Source: Desulfuromonadaceae bacterium (GTDB lineage: Bacteria > Desulfobacterota > Desulfuromonadia > Geobacterales > Pseudopelobacteraceae). Taken from it: 64,000 bases of DNA. The position numbers and the translations under genes are program-made. Below the pieces are notes generated by a model. It was not told the origin of the DNA. It ran no database searches and saw only the letters and a list, made by a program, of their open reading frames with translations. This document shows, piece by piece, positions 31,023-41,171 of the stretch. How positions within the stretch are numbered: the stretch's first letter is position 1; each line of letters starts with the position of its first letter. The DNA is taken from contig JAQUHA010000012.1 of NCBI GenBank assembly GCA_028683855.1, forward strand, positions 1 to 64,000, in the 5' to 3' direction.

Positions 31023-33356
31023 ATGACCATCAACTTCTCCCAAACCGCCGCCTTTCTCTGGTCGGTTGCCGATCTGCTGCGCGGCGATTTCAAGCAGAGC
31101 CAGTATGGCCGCATCATCCTCCCCTTTACCCTGCTCCGTCGTCTTGAATGTGTGTTGGAGCAGAGCAAGCCCGCCGTGCTGGCCAAGCATGCCGAAGTCA
31201 GCACGATGAACCTGCCGGAAGAAGCCTATGAAAAGATGGTGCTGCGGGCGACGGACGAGAGTTTTTTCAACATCTCCCCCATGGATCTCTCCAAGCTGGG
31301 GGAGTCGGGGATCAAGGACAACCTGGAGAAATATATCCAGTGCTTCTCCAAAGATGCGCGGGAGATCTTCGAGTATTTCAAGTTTGCCGAGTTCATCGGT
31401 CAGCTTAATGACGCCAACCTCCTCTACAAGGTGGTGCAGAAGTTCGCCACCACCGATCTCAGTCCGCAGGCGATCTCCAACTACGAGATGGGACTGGTCT
31501 TTGAAGAGCTGATCCGGCGCTTTGCTGAAAGTTCCAATGAAACCGCCGGGGAGCACTTCACCCCGCGCGATATCGTCCGCCTCACCACTTCGCTGGTCTT
31601 TATGGAAGATGACGACGCGCTGACCCGTGACGGCATCATCCGCACCATTTATGATCCGACAGCGGGGACTGGCGGTTTTCTCTCCAGCGGCATGGAGTAC
31701 GTCTACGAACTCAACCCCAAGGCGGTGATGCGCGCCTTCGGCCAGGAGCTGAATCCCGAATCCTACGCCATCTGCAAAGCGGATATGTTGATCAAGGGGC
31801 AAGATGTCAGCCGCATCAAGCTCGGCAACACCCTCAGCAACGATCAACTCTACGCCGACAAGTTCGACTATATGCTCTCCAATCCCCCCTTTGGCGTTGA
31901 CTGGAAAAAGGTCGAGGCCGAAATCAGTGAAGAGCATACCCTCAAAGGTTTTGCCGGGCGCTTCGGTCCCGGTCTGCCCCGTGTCTCCGACGGCTCGCTC
32001 CTCTTTCTCATGCACCTGATCAGCAAACTACGCGACAGCAAGGATGGCGGCGGGCGGATCGGTATCATCCTCAACGGTTCACCGCTCTTTACCGGCGGAG
32101 CAGGTAGCGGCGAGAGCGAGATCCGCCGCTACATTCTGGAGGCCGATCTGCTGGAGGCGATTGTCGCCCTCCCGACCGATATGTTCTACAACACCGGCAT
32201 CGCCACCTATGTCTGGGTACTCTCCAACAAGAAAGAGAGTGAGCGCAAGGGAAAGGTGCAGCTGATCAACGGCGTCAACCTCTGCGGCAAGATGCGCAAG
32301 TCGCTTGGTTCCAAGCGCAATATCATGGGGGAGGATGATATCGCCACCATCACCCGCGCCTTTGGCCGTTTTGAGCGGGTTGATACCGTGACCCTCGATA
32401 AGCCGGATGAGGTGAAGAGCAACCGGGGGCGGCAGTCTGACAATCCGAAAGCAGCGGAACCGAAGACATTTTCCAGCAAGATTTTTGCCACCACCGATTT
32501 TGGCTATCGCCGCATCACCGTTGAGCGCCCCTTGCGCCTCTCGGTGCAGTTCACCAATGAACGACTGGCAGAGCTCCGCTTTGCCCCCAAACCTTTGAAT
32601 GCGCCGATGAAATGGGCCTACGAGCAGTTCGGGCTTGGTTGGGCAGATGCCAGCTATGGTGATCTGTCGGCTGTGGCGGTGGAGGTTCGTGCCTACGTCA
32701 AGGCGAATTTCAGCGATTTGAAAGAGAAGCAGATCAAAGAGCTGCTGGATAACAGGCTGTGGCACGAGCAGCGGGGACTGCTGGAGCGTGGTGAGAAGCT
32801 GCAAGTTGCTCTGGCCGGGCAGATGGGGGCTGCGGCGATCGTGGATGGTGCTTGTGATGATTTCAACGTCTTTGAAGAGGAGTTGAAAAAGGGGCTCAAG
32901 ACTACCGGTGTTAATTTGGATACGCGGGAGCGGAAGCAGCTTCTCGATGCGGTGAGCTGGAAGAACCCCGAGGCGAAAGCCGTGATTAAGAAACTGCACA
33001 AGGAGAAGGCTAACCCGCTCTATGGTCTGTTTGCTGTGGCTGGCACGGTGGTTGAGTATCAGGCCGATGGCGATCTGCGGGATAACGAGAATATTCCGCT
33101 CGACCCGTCACGCCCTGTGGTCGAGACGGTCGAGGCCTATTTCAGGAAAGAAGTCGCGCCCCATGTGCCGGATGCCTGGATTGATGCGGGTAAGCGGGAT
33201 GAGAAGGATGGAGAGCTGGGGATTGTCGGGTACGAGATTCCGTTTAATCGGCATTTTTATGTTTATACGCCGCCGAGGGATTTGGTGGAGATTGATCGGG
33301 ATCTGGATCTGGTGAGTGGGGAGATTATGGCGCTGTTGCGTGAGGTGCATTCGTGA
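31023..33356 (+). CDS. hsdM: Type I restriction-modification system methyltransferase subunit
   Basis: 777 aa; [12 protein letters not shown] motif [11 protein letters not shown] motif IV, N-terminal HsdM helical domain. Confidence 0.95.
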   Translation: MTINFSQTAAFLWSVADLLRGDFKQSQYGRIILPFTLLRRLECVLEQSKPAVLAKHAEVSTMNLPEEAYEKMVLRATDESFFNISPMDLSKLGESGIKDNLEKYIQCFSKDAREIFEYFKFAEFIGQLNDANLLYKVVQKFATTDLSPQAISNYEMGLVFEELIRRFAESSNETAGEHFTPRDIVRLTTSLVFMEDDDALTRDGIIRTIYDPTAGTGGFLSSGMEYVYELNPKAVMRAFGQELNPESYAICKADMLIKGQDVSRIKLGNTLSNDQLYADKFDYMLSNPPFGVDWKKVEAEISEEHTLKGFAGRFGPGLPRVSDGSLLFLMHLISKLRDSKDGGGRIGIILNGSPLFTGGAGSGESEIRRYILEADLLEAIVALPTDMFYNTGIATYVWVLSNKKESERKGKVQLINGVNLCGKMRKSLGSKRNIMGEDDIATITRAFGRFERVDTVTLDKPDEVKSNRGRQSDNPKAAEPKTFSSKIFATTDFGYRRITVERPLRLSVQFTNERLAELRFAPKPLNAPMKWAYEQFGLGWADASYGDLSAVAVEVRAYVKANFSDLKEKQIKELLDNRLWHEQRGLLERGEKLQVALAGQMGAAAIVDGACDDFNVFEEELKKGLKTTGVNLDTRERKQLLDAVSWKNPEAKAVIKKLHKEKANPLYGLFAVAGTVVEYQADGDLRDNENIPLDPSRPVVETVEAYFRKEVAPHVPDAWIDAGKRDEKDGELGIVGYEIPFNRHFYVYTPPRDLVEIDRDLDLVSGEIMALLREVHS

Positions 33357-34729
33357 TGGGAGGGCGGTATCGGGCGTACAATGGTTATAAGTCTTCAGAT
33401 GTTCAGTGGTTGGGAGAAATCCCGAAACTCTGGAAAATCACGCAAATAAAACATATTGGCTGTCTTAAAGGTGGTGCAGGATTCCCCCATAGCGAGCAAG
33501 GTGTCTCTGGAGAATATCTCGATGTTCATAAGGTAAATGCACTTGGGTCCGCTGACGATAAAGGCATTCTTCAAAGTAGTGAAAACAGCATATCTGTCAA
33601 TACAGCTAGCAGGTTAGGCGCTTATATTTTTCCGGCTAATTCTATAGTTTTTGCAAAAGTAGGGGCTGCATTGCTTCTGTCTAGGATTCGGCTTGTAGGC
33701 ACTCCTGCCTGTATTGACAATAATATGATGGGACTCGTTGTAAACGAGCAAAATGATTTTAATTTTATCAGATATTCAATGTGTTTAGTGCGGTTTGATT
33801 ATTTGGTCAACCCTGGAGCTATACCGTCTCTAAATGAATTTCAAATAGGCAATTCATTTTTGGCCATACCTTCAATTGAAGAACAAAAAAAAATAGCCAA
33901 CTTCCTCGACTACGAAACCGCCAAAATCGACACCCTGATCGACAAACAACAACAACTGATCAAACTGCTGAAAGAAAAGCGTCAGGCGGTGATCAGCCAT
34001 GCGGTCACCAAAGGGCTTAATCCCGCTGCGCCGATGAAAGACTCCGGTGTTGAGTGGTTGGGGGAGGTGCCGGAGGGTTGGGTGGTAGCGTTGTTGAAAT
34101 ACTTCTGGACGGTTCTTGACTGCAAGCACATCACAGCGGAATTTGTTGATGACGGGATTCCGTTAGCTAGCATCAAAGAAGTTAAGTCTTGGATTGTAGA
34201 CTTGTCAGATGCTAAAAAAACGACAGAAAAATATTATGAACTCCTTGTTGAAGGCAACCGGAAACCACAATTTGGCGACATCATCTATAGCCGAAATGCC
34301 ACTGTGGGTGAGGCTGCATTGGTTCCTGAAGATGTTAAATTTGCAATGGGGCAAGATGTTTGTCTCCTTAAAAAACAGACTAAATTTAATTCAGAGTATT
34401 TTCTGCACCAATTAAATTCACCAGTCGTTAAGCTCCAGCTCGAAAGTTTGTTGATTGGCTCGACCTTCAAGAGAATAAATGTTGAAGAAATCAGAAATTT
34501 TTGGGTGGTTAGCCCGCCAATTGAAGAACAGAATGAAATAGCAGATTTCTTACAGTCCAAATCTAATCGATACGAGAAACTTATAAAAAAAGCAGAGACG
34601 GCAATTGTATTAATGCAAGAACGTCGCACCGCGCTCATCTCTGCCGCTGTCACCGGCAAGATCGATGTTCGCAACTGGCAACCGGCAGGTGGAGAGAGGC
34701 TAACCCCTCCCAGCCTCCCCTTAACTTAA
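33353..34729 (+). CDS. hsdS: Type I restriction-modification system specificity subunit
   Basis: 458 aa; two TRD-plus-helix halves ([25 protein letters not shown] and [41 protein letters not shown] and [16 protein letters not shown]). Confidence 0.95.
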   Translation: MMGGRYRAYNGYKSSDVQWLGEIPKLWKITQIKHIGCLKGGAGFPHSEQGVSGEYLDVHKVNALGSADDKGILQSSENSISVNTASRLGAYIFPANSIVFAKVGAALLLSRIRLVGTPACIDNNMMGLVVNEQNDFNFIRYSMCLVRFDYLVNPGAIPSLNEFQIGNSFLAIPSIEEQKKIANFLDYETAKIDTLIDKQQQLIKLLKEKRQAVISHAVTKGLNPAAPMKDSGVEWLGEVPEGWVVALLKYFWTVLDCKHITAEFVDDGIPLASIKEVKSWIVDLSDAKKTTEKYYELLVEGNRKPQFGDIIYSRNATVGEAALVPEDVKFAMGQDVCLLKKQTKFNSEYFLHQLNSPVVKLQLESLLIGSTFKRINVEEIRNFWVVSPPIEEQNEIADFLQSKSNRYEKLIKKAETAIVLMQERRTALISAAVTGKIDVRNWQPAGGERLTPPSLPLT

Positions 34730-34804
34730 GGGGAGGAGCAAGTCAGAGATTTTCTCCCCCTCTTAGGATAAGAGGGGGTGGGGGGAGTTACGAGGGTTTG
34801 ACCT

Positions 34805-34948
34805 GTGAGCTTCTTAAAGAATGATTCATACTTGAGAGAACGCCGCACCGCCCTCATCTCCGCCGCCGTCACCGGCAAGATCGATGTTCGCAACTGGCAA
34901 CCGGCAGGAGGAGAGAGGCTAACCCCTCCCGGCCTCCCCTTATCTTAA
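34805..34948 (+). other. Mini-ORF 1 (DUF559 start fused to HsdS tail), 47 aa
   Basis: GTG start; (M)[46 protein letters not shown]; upstream GAGGG as possible SD. Confidence 0.35.
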
Positions 34949-35024
34949 GGGGAGGAGCAAGTCAGAGATTTTCTCCCCCTCTTAGGATAAGAGGGGGTTG
35001 GGGGGAGTTACGAGGGTTTGACCT

Positions 35025-35168
35025 GTGAGCTTCTTAAAGAATGATTCATACTTGAGAGAGCGTCGCACCGCCCTCATCTCCGCCGCCGTCACGGGCAAGA
35101 TCGATGTTCGCAACTGGCAACCGGCAGGAGGAGAGAGGCTAACCCCTCCCGGCCTCCCCTTATCTTAA
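35025..35168 (+). other. Mini-ORF 2 (DUF559 start fused to HsdS tail), 47 aa
   Basis: Same peptide as mini-ORF 1, with synonymous nucleotide differences. Confidence 0.35.
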
Positions 35169-35244
35169 GGGGAGGAGCAAGTCAGAGATTTTCTCCCCCT
35201 CTTAGGATAAGAGGGGGTTGGGGGGAGTTACGAGGGTTTGATCT

Positions 35245-35388
35245 GTGAGCTTCTTAAAGAATGATTCATACTTGAGAGAACGCCGCACAGCCCTCATCTC
35301 CGCCGCCGTCACCGGCAAGATCGACGTCCGTAACTGGCAACCGGCAGGTGGAGAGAGGCTAACCCCTCCCGGCCTCCCCTTAACTTAA
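35245..35388 (+). other. Mini-ORF 3 (DUF559 start fused to HsdS tail), 47 aa
   Basis: Same peptide except the last residue (T rather than S); synonymous differences elsewhere. Confidence 0.35.
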
Positions 35389-35460
35389 GGGGAGGAGCAA
35401 GTCAGAGATTTTCTCCCCCTCTTAGGATAAGAGGGGGTTGGGGGGAGTTACGAGTTTGTT

Positions 35461-35540
35461 CTGCTCAAAAGGCTAACCCCTCCCGGCCTCCCCTTAATTT
35501 AAGGGGAGGAGCTAAAATCATAATCTAAGGGGAGTTATGA
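35461..35540. repeat. REP/BIME-like palindromic element upstream of DUF559 gene
   Basis: ggctaacccctcccggCCTCCCCTTAAtTTAAGGGGAGG plus half-element taaggggagttatg. Confidence 0.8.
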
Positions 35541-35551
35541 GGGGTTGACTT

Positions 35552-35929
35552 ATGAGCTTCTTAAAGAACGATCCGACGTTGAAAGATCGACGCAGGGAAT
35601 TGCGCCGCACGCAGACGGATGCCGAGCGAGCCTTTTGGAGCAAAGTCCGCAATGGGCAGTTTTTCGGGCTGAAGTTTTTTAGGCAGTACAGTGTTGGTCC
35701 GTATATCCTGGATTTCTACTGCCCGGCACAGAAACTTGCCGTCGAGTTGGACGGCGGCCAGCACAATCAGCCGGAAAACATTGCATACGATAATGAGCGA
35801 ACAGCCTTTCTGGCAGGTCACGGCATTTCGGTAGTGCGATTCTGGAATAATGAGGTGCTGTGCGAGATGGAAGGGGTTTTGGAGAGTCTCACCCAAAGGC
35901 TAACCCCTCCCGACCTCCCCTTACTTTAA
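35552..35929 (+). CDS. DUF559 (very-short-patch-repair-like) endonuclease domain protein
   Basis: 125 aa; RRTQTDAERAFWSKVRNGQFFGLKFFRQYSVGPYILDFYCPAQKLAVELDGGQH. Confidence 0.93.
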   Translation: MSFLKNDPTLKDRRRELRRTQTDAERAFWSKVRNGQFFGLKFFRQYSVGPYILDFYCPAQKLAVELDGGQHNQPENIAYDNERTAFLAGHGISVVRFWNNEVLCEMEGVLESLTQRLTPPDLPLL

Positions 35930-36222
35930 GGGGAGGAGCTAAAACAATAACCCCACCTGTCCTCCCCTTAACTTAAGGGGAGGACGCGAAGTTGTAACGG
36001 TGGCGGTGTTTTGGCTTTTGCTCCCCCTCTTAGGATAAGAGGGGGTTGGGGGGAGTTACGAGCCTGTTCTGCTCAAAAGGCTAACCCCTCCCGGCCTCCC
36101 CTTACTTTAAGGGGAGGAGCTAACACCTTAATCTAAATAAAAATGCGAAGTTACGAGCCTGTGGTGGCGGTATTTCGGTTTTAAACTCCCCCTCTTAAGA
36201 TAAGAGGGGGTTGGGGGGAGTT
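35897..36222. repeat. Cluster of REP/BIME-like palindromic elements between DUF559 gene and hsdR
   Basis: Repeated cctccccttaMcttaaggggagg and ctccccctcttaRgataagagggggttggggggag units; the last abuts the hsdR start. Confidence 0.9.
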
Positions 36223-39200
36223 ATGATGTCCAATAAATCCAACGAGCAGATATTCCAAAGCGACATCATCACCCAGATGATCGCCAATGGCTGGCAACTG
36301 GGTTCACCTGCCGGTTACAACCGCGAACTGGCTCTGTACGCGGAAGATGTACTCGGTTTCGTCAAGGAAACCCAGATTGATCAGTGGCAGAAATACTGCA
36401 AACTCTACCCGCAGAACCCCGAAAAGCAGTTCCTCGATCGGGTCGCTACCCAGCTGGATAAAGTCGATCCCAACGCCGCCAACCGCGAGCTGCGCACCTT
36501 TGGCACCCTCGGCGTACTCCGCCATGAACTGCGTGATCGCGGCACCCGCTTTAAGCTCTGCCAATTTAAACCGGAACATGACCTCAATCCGGATACCCTG
36601 GCGCGTTACGCCAAAAACCGCCTGCGCATCGTGCCGGAGCTGGTTTACTCCCCCTATGCCAGTGATGAGCATCTGAATGAAACCGGCAGCAGGGCCAAGG
36701 CGTGGCGCATCGATCTGGTGCTGTTCGTCAACGGTCTGCCGGTCGCCACCCTGGAGCTGAAATCGGAGTTCAAGCAGACGGTGGACAACGCCATCAAGCA
36801 GTACAAGCGTACCCGTCTCCCCAAAGATCCGGTCACCAAAAAGCCGGAACCGCTCATCACCTTCAAACGCGGGGCGCTGGTGCATTTTGCCGTCAGCCAG
36901 TATGAGGTTTATATGACGACCCGACTGGCGGGGGATGACACCTATTTCCTCCCGTTCAACAAGGGGACCAAAGAAGGGGGCGCGGGGAACGATACCCCCG
37001 AAAATACCGACGAATACGCCAGCGGTTATCTCTGGAATGAGGTACTGCTCCCCGACAACCTGCTCAACATCCTTGCCCGCTATGTCCATCTCCAGATCGA
37101 AGAGGTGGAGGATTGGCAGGGGAAGAAAGCGAAGAAAGAGGCGCTGATCTTCCCCCGCTATCACCAGTGGGATGTAGTCAGCCGCCTGTTGACTGCCGCA
37201 CGGAGCGAGGGTGCAGGGCATAAATATCTGATCCAGCATAGCGCCGGCTCGGGCAAGTCCAACTCCATCGCCTGGACGGCGCACCAGCTCTCCTCACTCT
37301 ACGATGCTCACGGGACAAAGCAGTTTCACTCGGTAATCGTTGTTACCGACCGCACCGTGCTCGATGACCAGCTGCAGGACACGATCAACCAGTTTGAGCA
37401 TGTGGATGGTGTGGTGGGGCGGATCAACCGCGACATCGGCGAAGGTTCCAAATCGGAGAAACTGGCTCATGCCCTCGAACAGTCGCAGCCGATTATCATC
37501 GTCACCATCCAGACCTTTCCCTTTGTGCTTCAGGCGATTGAGAACAGCGCCAGCCTGAAAGAGCGGCGCTACGCGATCATTGCCGACGAGGCGCATTCGT
37601 CACAGTCCGGCACGACCGCGCGGCAGCTCAAAGAGGTGCTGGTGATGGAGCATAGCGACGACGATCTGGAACTCACTTCGGAAGATATTCTTGATGCCAC
37701 CATTGCCGCCCGCCGTGAAAGCGGCAACCTCAGCTACTTCGCCTTTACCGCCACGCCGAAGCCGAAAACCCTGGAACTGTTCGGGCGGCTGCCCGATCCG
37801 GCGCTCCCCCCATCGAAGCAGAACAAGCCGGTCGCCTTTCACGTCTACTCCATGCGCCAGGCCATCGAAGAGGGCTTTATCCTTGATGTGCTGAAGAACT
37901 ATACCAACTACAAAGTGGCTTACCAGCTGGCGCAGAAGATCCAGGCCAAAGATGCCGAGGTGGACAGCAAAAAGGCCAAGGTCAAACTGGGGCAGTGGGT
38001 GCGTCTGCACGATTACAACATTGCCCAGAAGGTGCAGGTGATTGTGGAACACTTCAGGGATAACGTCATGGGGCTGCTCGGCGGACAGGCCAAGGCGATG
38101 GTCGTGACCAGTTCGCGGAAAGAGGTGGTGCGCTACAAGAAGGAATTCGACAAATATGTCGCCAGAAAGGGGTATGGCTCGATCCAGGCAATGGTTGCTT
38201 TCTCCGGCGAAGTGGAATTCAGCGCCAAAGATCCCAACGCCACTGAACTGCTGGGAGACAAATTCACCGAACGGAGCATGAACCCCGGCCTCAAGGGGCG
38301 CGATATGCGCAAGGCCTTCGACAGCGGGGATTATCAGGTTATGCTGGTGGCGAACAAGTTTCAGACCGGCTTCGATCAGCCGAAGCTCTGCGCTATGTAC
38401 GTGGACAAAAAACTGTGCGGCGTCGAATGCGTGCAGACCCTCTCCCGGCTGAACCGCACCTATCCCGGTAAGGAGGAGAGCGGCACCTTTGTCCTCGACT
38501 TCTTCAATGACCCGCAGGAGATTCTTGATTCATTCCTCCCCTATTATCAAACCGCCGAACTGGCCGATGTCTCAGACCCGGATCTGGTTTTCGATCTCTT
38601 TGACAAGCTGCGCGCCGCAAACATCTTCACCTGGCAGGAGGTGGAACAGTTCGCCGTCGCCTTCTTTGCCAAAAACAAGAGCAGCGCCGCCATCAGCAAT
38701 ATCTGCAAACCCGCTGTGCAGAGGTGGCAAGAGCGCTACAAGAAGGCAATCGAAGCTTACAAGATCGCCAAGGACACGTTCGAGTACATAAAAAAGAGCG
38801 GTGACCCGGTTCTGACCGCCAATGCCGAGAAGCATTTCAAGGAGTGCCGCCAGGAGAAAGACCGGCTGGAGATTTTCAAGAAAGACCTGGGCAGTTTCAC
38901 ACGCTTTTATGAGTTCATGTCGCAGATTGTCGCGTACGACGACAAGGATCTGGAAAAGCTCAGCCTCTATGCCCGGCACCTGCGACCATTGCTGCGGGAA
39001 AAGCTGGACGAAGAGGATGATATCGATCTGGGTAATGTCGCCCTGACCCATTACCGGCTATCAATCCTGCGCCAGCAAAATCTGGTGATGGAGCCGGGTC
39101 TTGATTACAAACTGCAGCCGGGCACCGATCTCGGTTCGGCAAAGGCAAAGGACAAAAAGGAAGAGTTCCTGTCGCAGATTCTGGCGCGACTCAATGAGCT

Positions 39201-39471
39201 TTTCATCACCGATGGTCTCACCGACAAGGATCTGATCAACTACGCCCACACCATCCGTGACAAGGTGAGTGAAAACAGGATTGTCATGGATCAGATTCAG
39301 AACAACTCGCCGGAGCAGGCGATGCTGGGCGATTTCCCCAAGGCTCTGGACGACGCGGTGATGGACAGCAGTGAGGCTCATCAAAAGCAGATGATGCAGG
39401 TTCTCTCCAACCCGGAAGTCGCCAGAGGGTTCGCACGGGTGGTGTTTGACTTGATCAGGCAGGCGGTTTAG
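36223..39471 (+). CDS. hsdR: Type I restriction enzyme R subunit
   Basis: About 1080 aa; AWRIDLVLFVNGLPVATLELKSEF nuclease motif, QHSAGSGKSNSIAW Walker A, IADEAHSSQ DEAH box. Confidence 0.95.
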   Translation: MMSNKSNEQIFQSDIITQMIANGWQLGSPAGYNRELALYAEDVLGFVKETQIDQWQKYCKLYPQNPEKQFLDRVATQLDKVDPNAANRELRTFGTLGVLRHELRDRGTRFKLCQFKPEHDLNPDTLARYAKNRLRIVPELVYSPYASDEHLNETGSRAKAWRIDLVLFVNGLPVATLELKSEFKQTVDNAIKQYKRTRLPKDPVTKKPEPLITFKRGALVHFAVSQYEVYMTTRLAGDDTYFLPFNKGTKEGGAGNDTPENTDEYASGYLWNEVLLPDNLLNILARYVHLQIEEVEDWQGKKAKKEALIFPRYHQWDVVSRLLTAARSEGAGHKYLIQHSAGSGKSNSIAWTAHQLSSLYDAHGTKQFHSVIVVTDRTVLDDQLQDTINQFEHVDGVVGRINRDIGEGSKSEKLAHALEQSQPIIIVTIQTFPFVLQAIENSASLKERRYAIIADEAHSSQSGTTARQLKEVLVMEHSDDDLELTSEDILDATIAARRESGNLSYFAFTATPKPKTLELFGRLPDPALPPSKQNKPVAFHVYSMRQAIEEGFILDVLKNYTNYKVAYQLAQKIQAKDAEVDSKKAKVKLGQWVRLHDYNIAQKVQVIVEHFRDNVMGLLGGQAKAMVVTSSRKEVVRYKKEFDKYVARKGYGSIQAMVAFSGEVEFSAKDPNATELLGDKFTERSMNPGLKGRDMRKAFDSGDYQVMLVANKFQTGFDQPKLCAMYVDKKLCGVECVQTLSRLNRTYPGKEESGTFVLDFFNDPQEILDSFLPYYQTAELADVSDPDLVFDLFDKLRAANIFTWQEVEQFAVAFFAKNKSSAAISNICKPAVQRWQERYKKAIEAYKIAKDTFEYIKKSGDPVLTANAEKHFKECRQEKDRLEIFKKDLGSFTRFYEFMSQIVAYDDKDLEKLSLYARHLRPLLREKLDEEDDIDLGNVALTHYRLSILRQQNLVMEPGLDYKLQPGTDLGSAKAKDKKEEFLSQILARLNELFITDGLTDKDLINYAHTIRDKVSENRIVMDQIQNNSPEQAMLGDFPKALDDAVMDSSEAHQKQMMQVLSNPEVARGFARVVFDLIRQAV

Positions 39472-39489
39472 CTGTATCCCGTTTATTTT

Positions 39490-40356
39490 TCAGGCATATT
39501 TATCTGCATGGTACGAACTTCTAACGTACGGACCACTTTCGACATGACTGAATCCTATCTGCAGGGCTTCCTGTTTATAGGCTTCAAACTGCTCCGGCGT
39601 GACATATTCCTGAACCGGATAATGCCGGCGGCTCGGTGCCAGATACTGACCGATACTGACGTAGCAGCATCCGGCGGCATACATATCACGCAAAACCTTC
39701 AGAACTTCGTCGCGTAACTCCCCCATGCCGAGCATGATCCCCGATTTAATTCGGATATGCGGGGCAGATTCGGCACAGAATCTGAGCAGTTCAAGTGAGC
39801 GGAGATAGTCGGCTCCGCTCCTGATATGGTAAAGCCTCGGAACAGTTTCAAGATTGTGGGCGAGAATGTCTGGGGCAGCTGCAAGCACTTTTTCCAGGCT
39901 GGCGACGCTTCCACGGAAATCAGGAATAAGTACTTCAATCCCTATTTTCGGCGAGGCATGACGTATTGCCATAATTGTTTTGTGGTAGCACTCCGCTCCG
40001 CCGTCTTCCAGGTCGTCACGGGTCGGGCTGGTTATAACCAGATGTGAGAGCCGCAGACGTGTTGCTGCATCTGCCACACGCTCCGGTTCATCAGGATCCG
40101 GCGGCAGTGGAACCCCCTTATCCACGTTGCAGAAACTGCATAGGCGGGTACACTCTTTACCCATAATCAGAAAGGTAGCCTGACCGCAGGAAAAACATTC
40201 AGAGATATTCGGGCAGTTAGCCTGCTGACATACGGTATTTAGTTTCAGCTCTGTCAGGAGACGACGCATCTCACCCTGTTCACCCGGATTTGCCTTCTTT
40301 CGCAGCCACTCCGGTTTTCTCTCAATTTTCACAGTTCTCCACCATTCATGTTCCAA
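39490..40356 (-). CDS. lipA: Lipoyl synthase
   Basis: CQQANCPNISECFSCGQATFLIMGKECTRLCSFCNV. Confidence 0.97.
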   Translation of the reverse strand: MEHEWWRTVKIERKPEWLRKKANPGEQGEMRRLLTELKLNTVCQQANCPNISECFSCGQATFLIMGKECTRLCSFCNVDKGVPLPPDPDEPERVADAATRLRLSHLVITSPTRDDLEDGGAECYHKTIMAIRHASPKIGIEVLIPDFRGSVASLEKVLAAAPDILAHNLETVPRLYHIRSGADYLRSLELLRFCAESAPHIRIKSGIMLGMGELRDEVLKVLRDMYAAGCCYVSIGQYLAPSRRHYPVQEYVTPEQFEAYKQEALQIGFSHVESGPYVRSSYHADKYA

Positions 40357-41147
40357 ACCTCCTGCCGGTACTTTTCCGTCAATAACTGTTTCATCTCTAC
40401 GCTCTCTATTTCAGTCAGCTCTGAAGTCTGCAGAGTTACTCCAAAGTGATCTCTGAATGAATGCTGCAGCAGCTGCGCCAGCTCATCTACGGAGGTTCGC
40501 ACTCCGCAATCGGAGAGACTGGTAACGGCATCAATCTGTGCGGTTCTCCGATCACGCATATACATCAACCCTGTTTCAGAGCGATTATTCAGGGGAATCG
40601 AGCCGTGCTGAAAAATCATCCCCTTTGTTCTTCGCTGTGCATTTCCGCCGATCTTGCACCCATTGATAAGAATATCAAAGCTCTCTCTTCCGGCAAAACA
40701 GAATGGGGTTCTCCCACCGAGCCGCTCTGTCGGGAGGGGAGAGTCTGCTGCATAACCGGGAGGAAGCCCGAGGCGACGATAAAATTCCATAAGGAATCCT
40801 GTCAGCACACGAAATGAATCTTTGACTGAATTGGCGGGGGGGATCTGTTCAGGAGCGCATACCAACGAGTATGTCAACTCTTCGGTGTGATAAATCACAC
40901 CGCCACCCGTTATCCTGCGTACAATCGGGACATCTGACGCTGCAGTGCGTTCGAGATCAAGTACATCTGCTGCATTCTGAAAGCGTCCAAGCGACAGGGT
41001 CGGAGGATTCCAGCTGTAAAGGCGGAGCAGCGGTTGAGATTTTACAGGATCGAATGAACGCAAGAGCGCCTCATCAATCGCCATGTTTTCCGCTCCGGGG
41101 AGCGGTCTGGAGAGTATGAGGCGCCATAGTGGTGCAGGTTTATTCAT
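40329..41147 (-). CDS. Lipoate-protein ligase/octanoyltransferase family (BPL_LplA_LplB)
   Basis: LYSWNPPTLSLGRFQNAADVLD, VRRITGGGVIYHTEELTYSLV, KIGGNAQRRTKGMIFQHGSIPL. Confidence 0.93.
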   Translation of the reverse strand: MNKPAPLWRLILSRPLPGAENMAIDEALLRSFDPVKSQPLLRLYSWNPPTLSLGRFQNAADVLDLERTAASDVPIVRRITGGGVIYHTEELTYSLVCAPEQIPPANSVKDSFRVLTGFLMEFYRRLGLPPGYAADSPLPTERLGGRTPFCFAGRESFDILINGCKIGGNAQRRTKGMIFQHGSIPLNNRSETGLMYMRDRRTAQIDAVTSLSDCGVRTSVDELAQLLQHSFRDHFGVTLQTSELTEIESVEMKQLLTEKYRQEVWNMNGGEL

Positions 41148-41171
41148 ATTGCTGACAGTCTGGTAAAGTAA

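Larger units (their letters stand above)
34622..35457 (+). repeat. 219-220 bp tandem array of hsdS 3' end + palindromic elements + DUF559 5' end
   Basis: Copies begin at 34622, 34841, 35061 and 35281 (cgycgcaccg...); the first lies in hsdS; the DUF559 start motif gtgagcttcttaaagaatgattcatacttgagaga precedes copies 2-4. Confidence 0.93.

Noticed and set aside
30792-32015. 407-aa minus-strand ORF opposite hsdM
   Set aside because: Antisense shadow ORF in GC-rich coding DNA; the plus strand clearly encodes HsdM motifs.
32079-32999. 306-aa minus-strand ORF opposite hsdM
   Set aside because: Same shadow effect; no recognisable domain.
34622-36222. CRISPR array
   Set aside because: The repeat unit is 219-220 bp with coding content, not 25-40 bp repeats with unique spacers, and there are no cas genes.
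36304-37284. 326-aa minus-strand ORF opposite hsdR
   Set aside because: Overlaps the HsdR nuclease and Walker A coding region; no domain and low-complexity composition.
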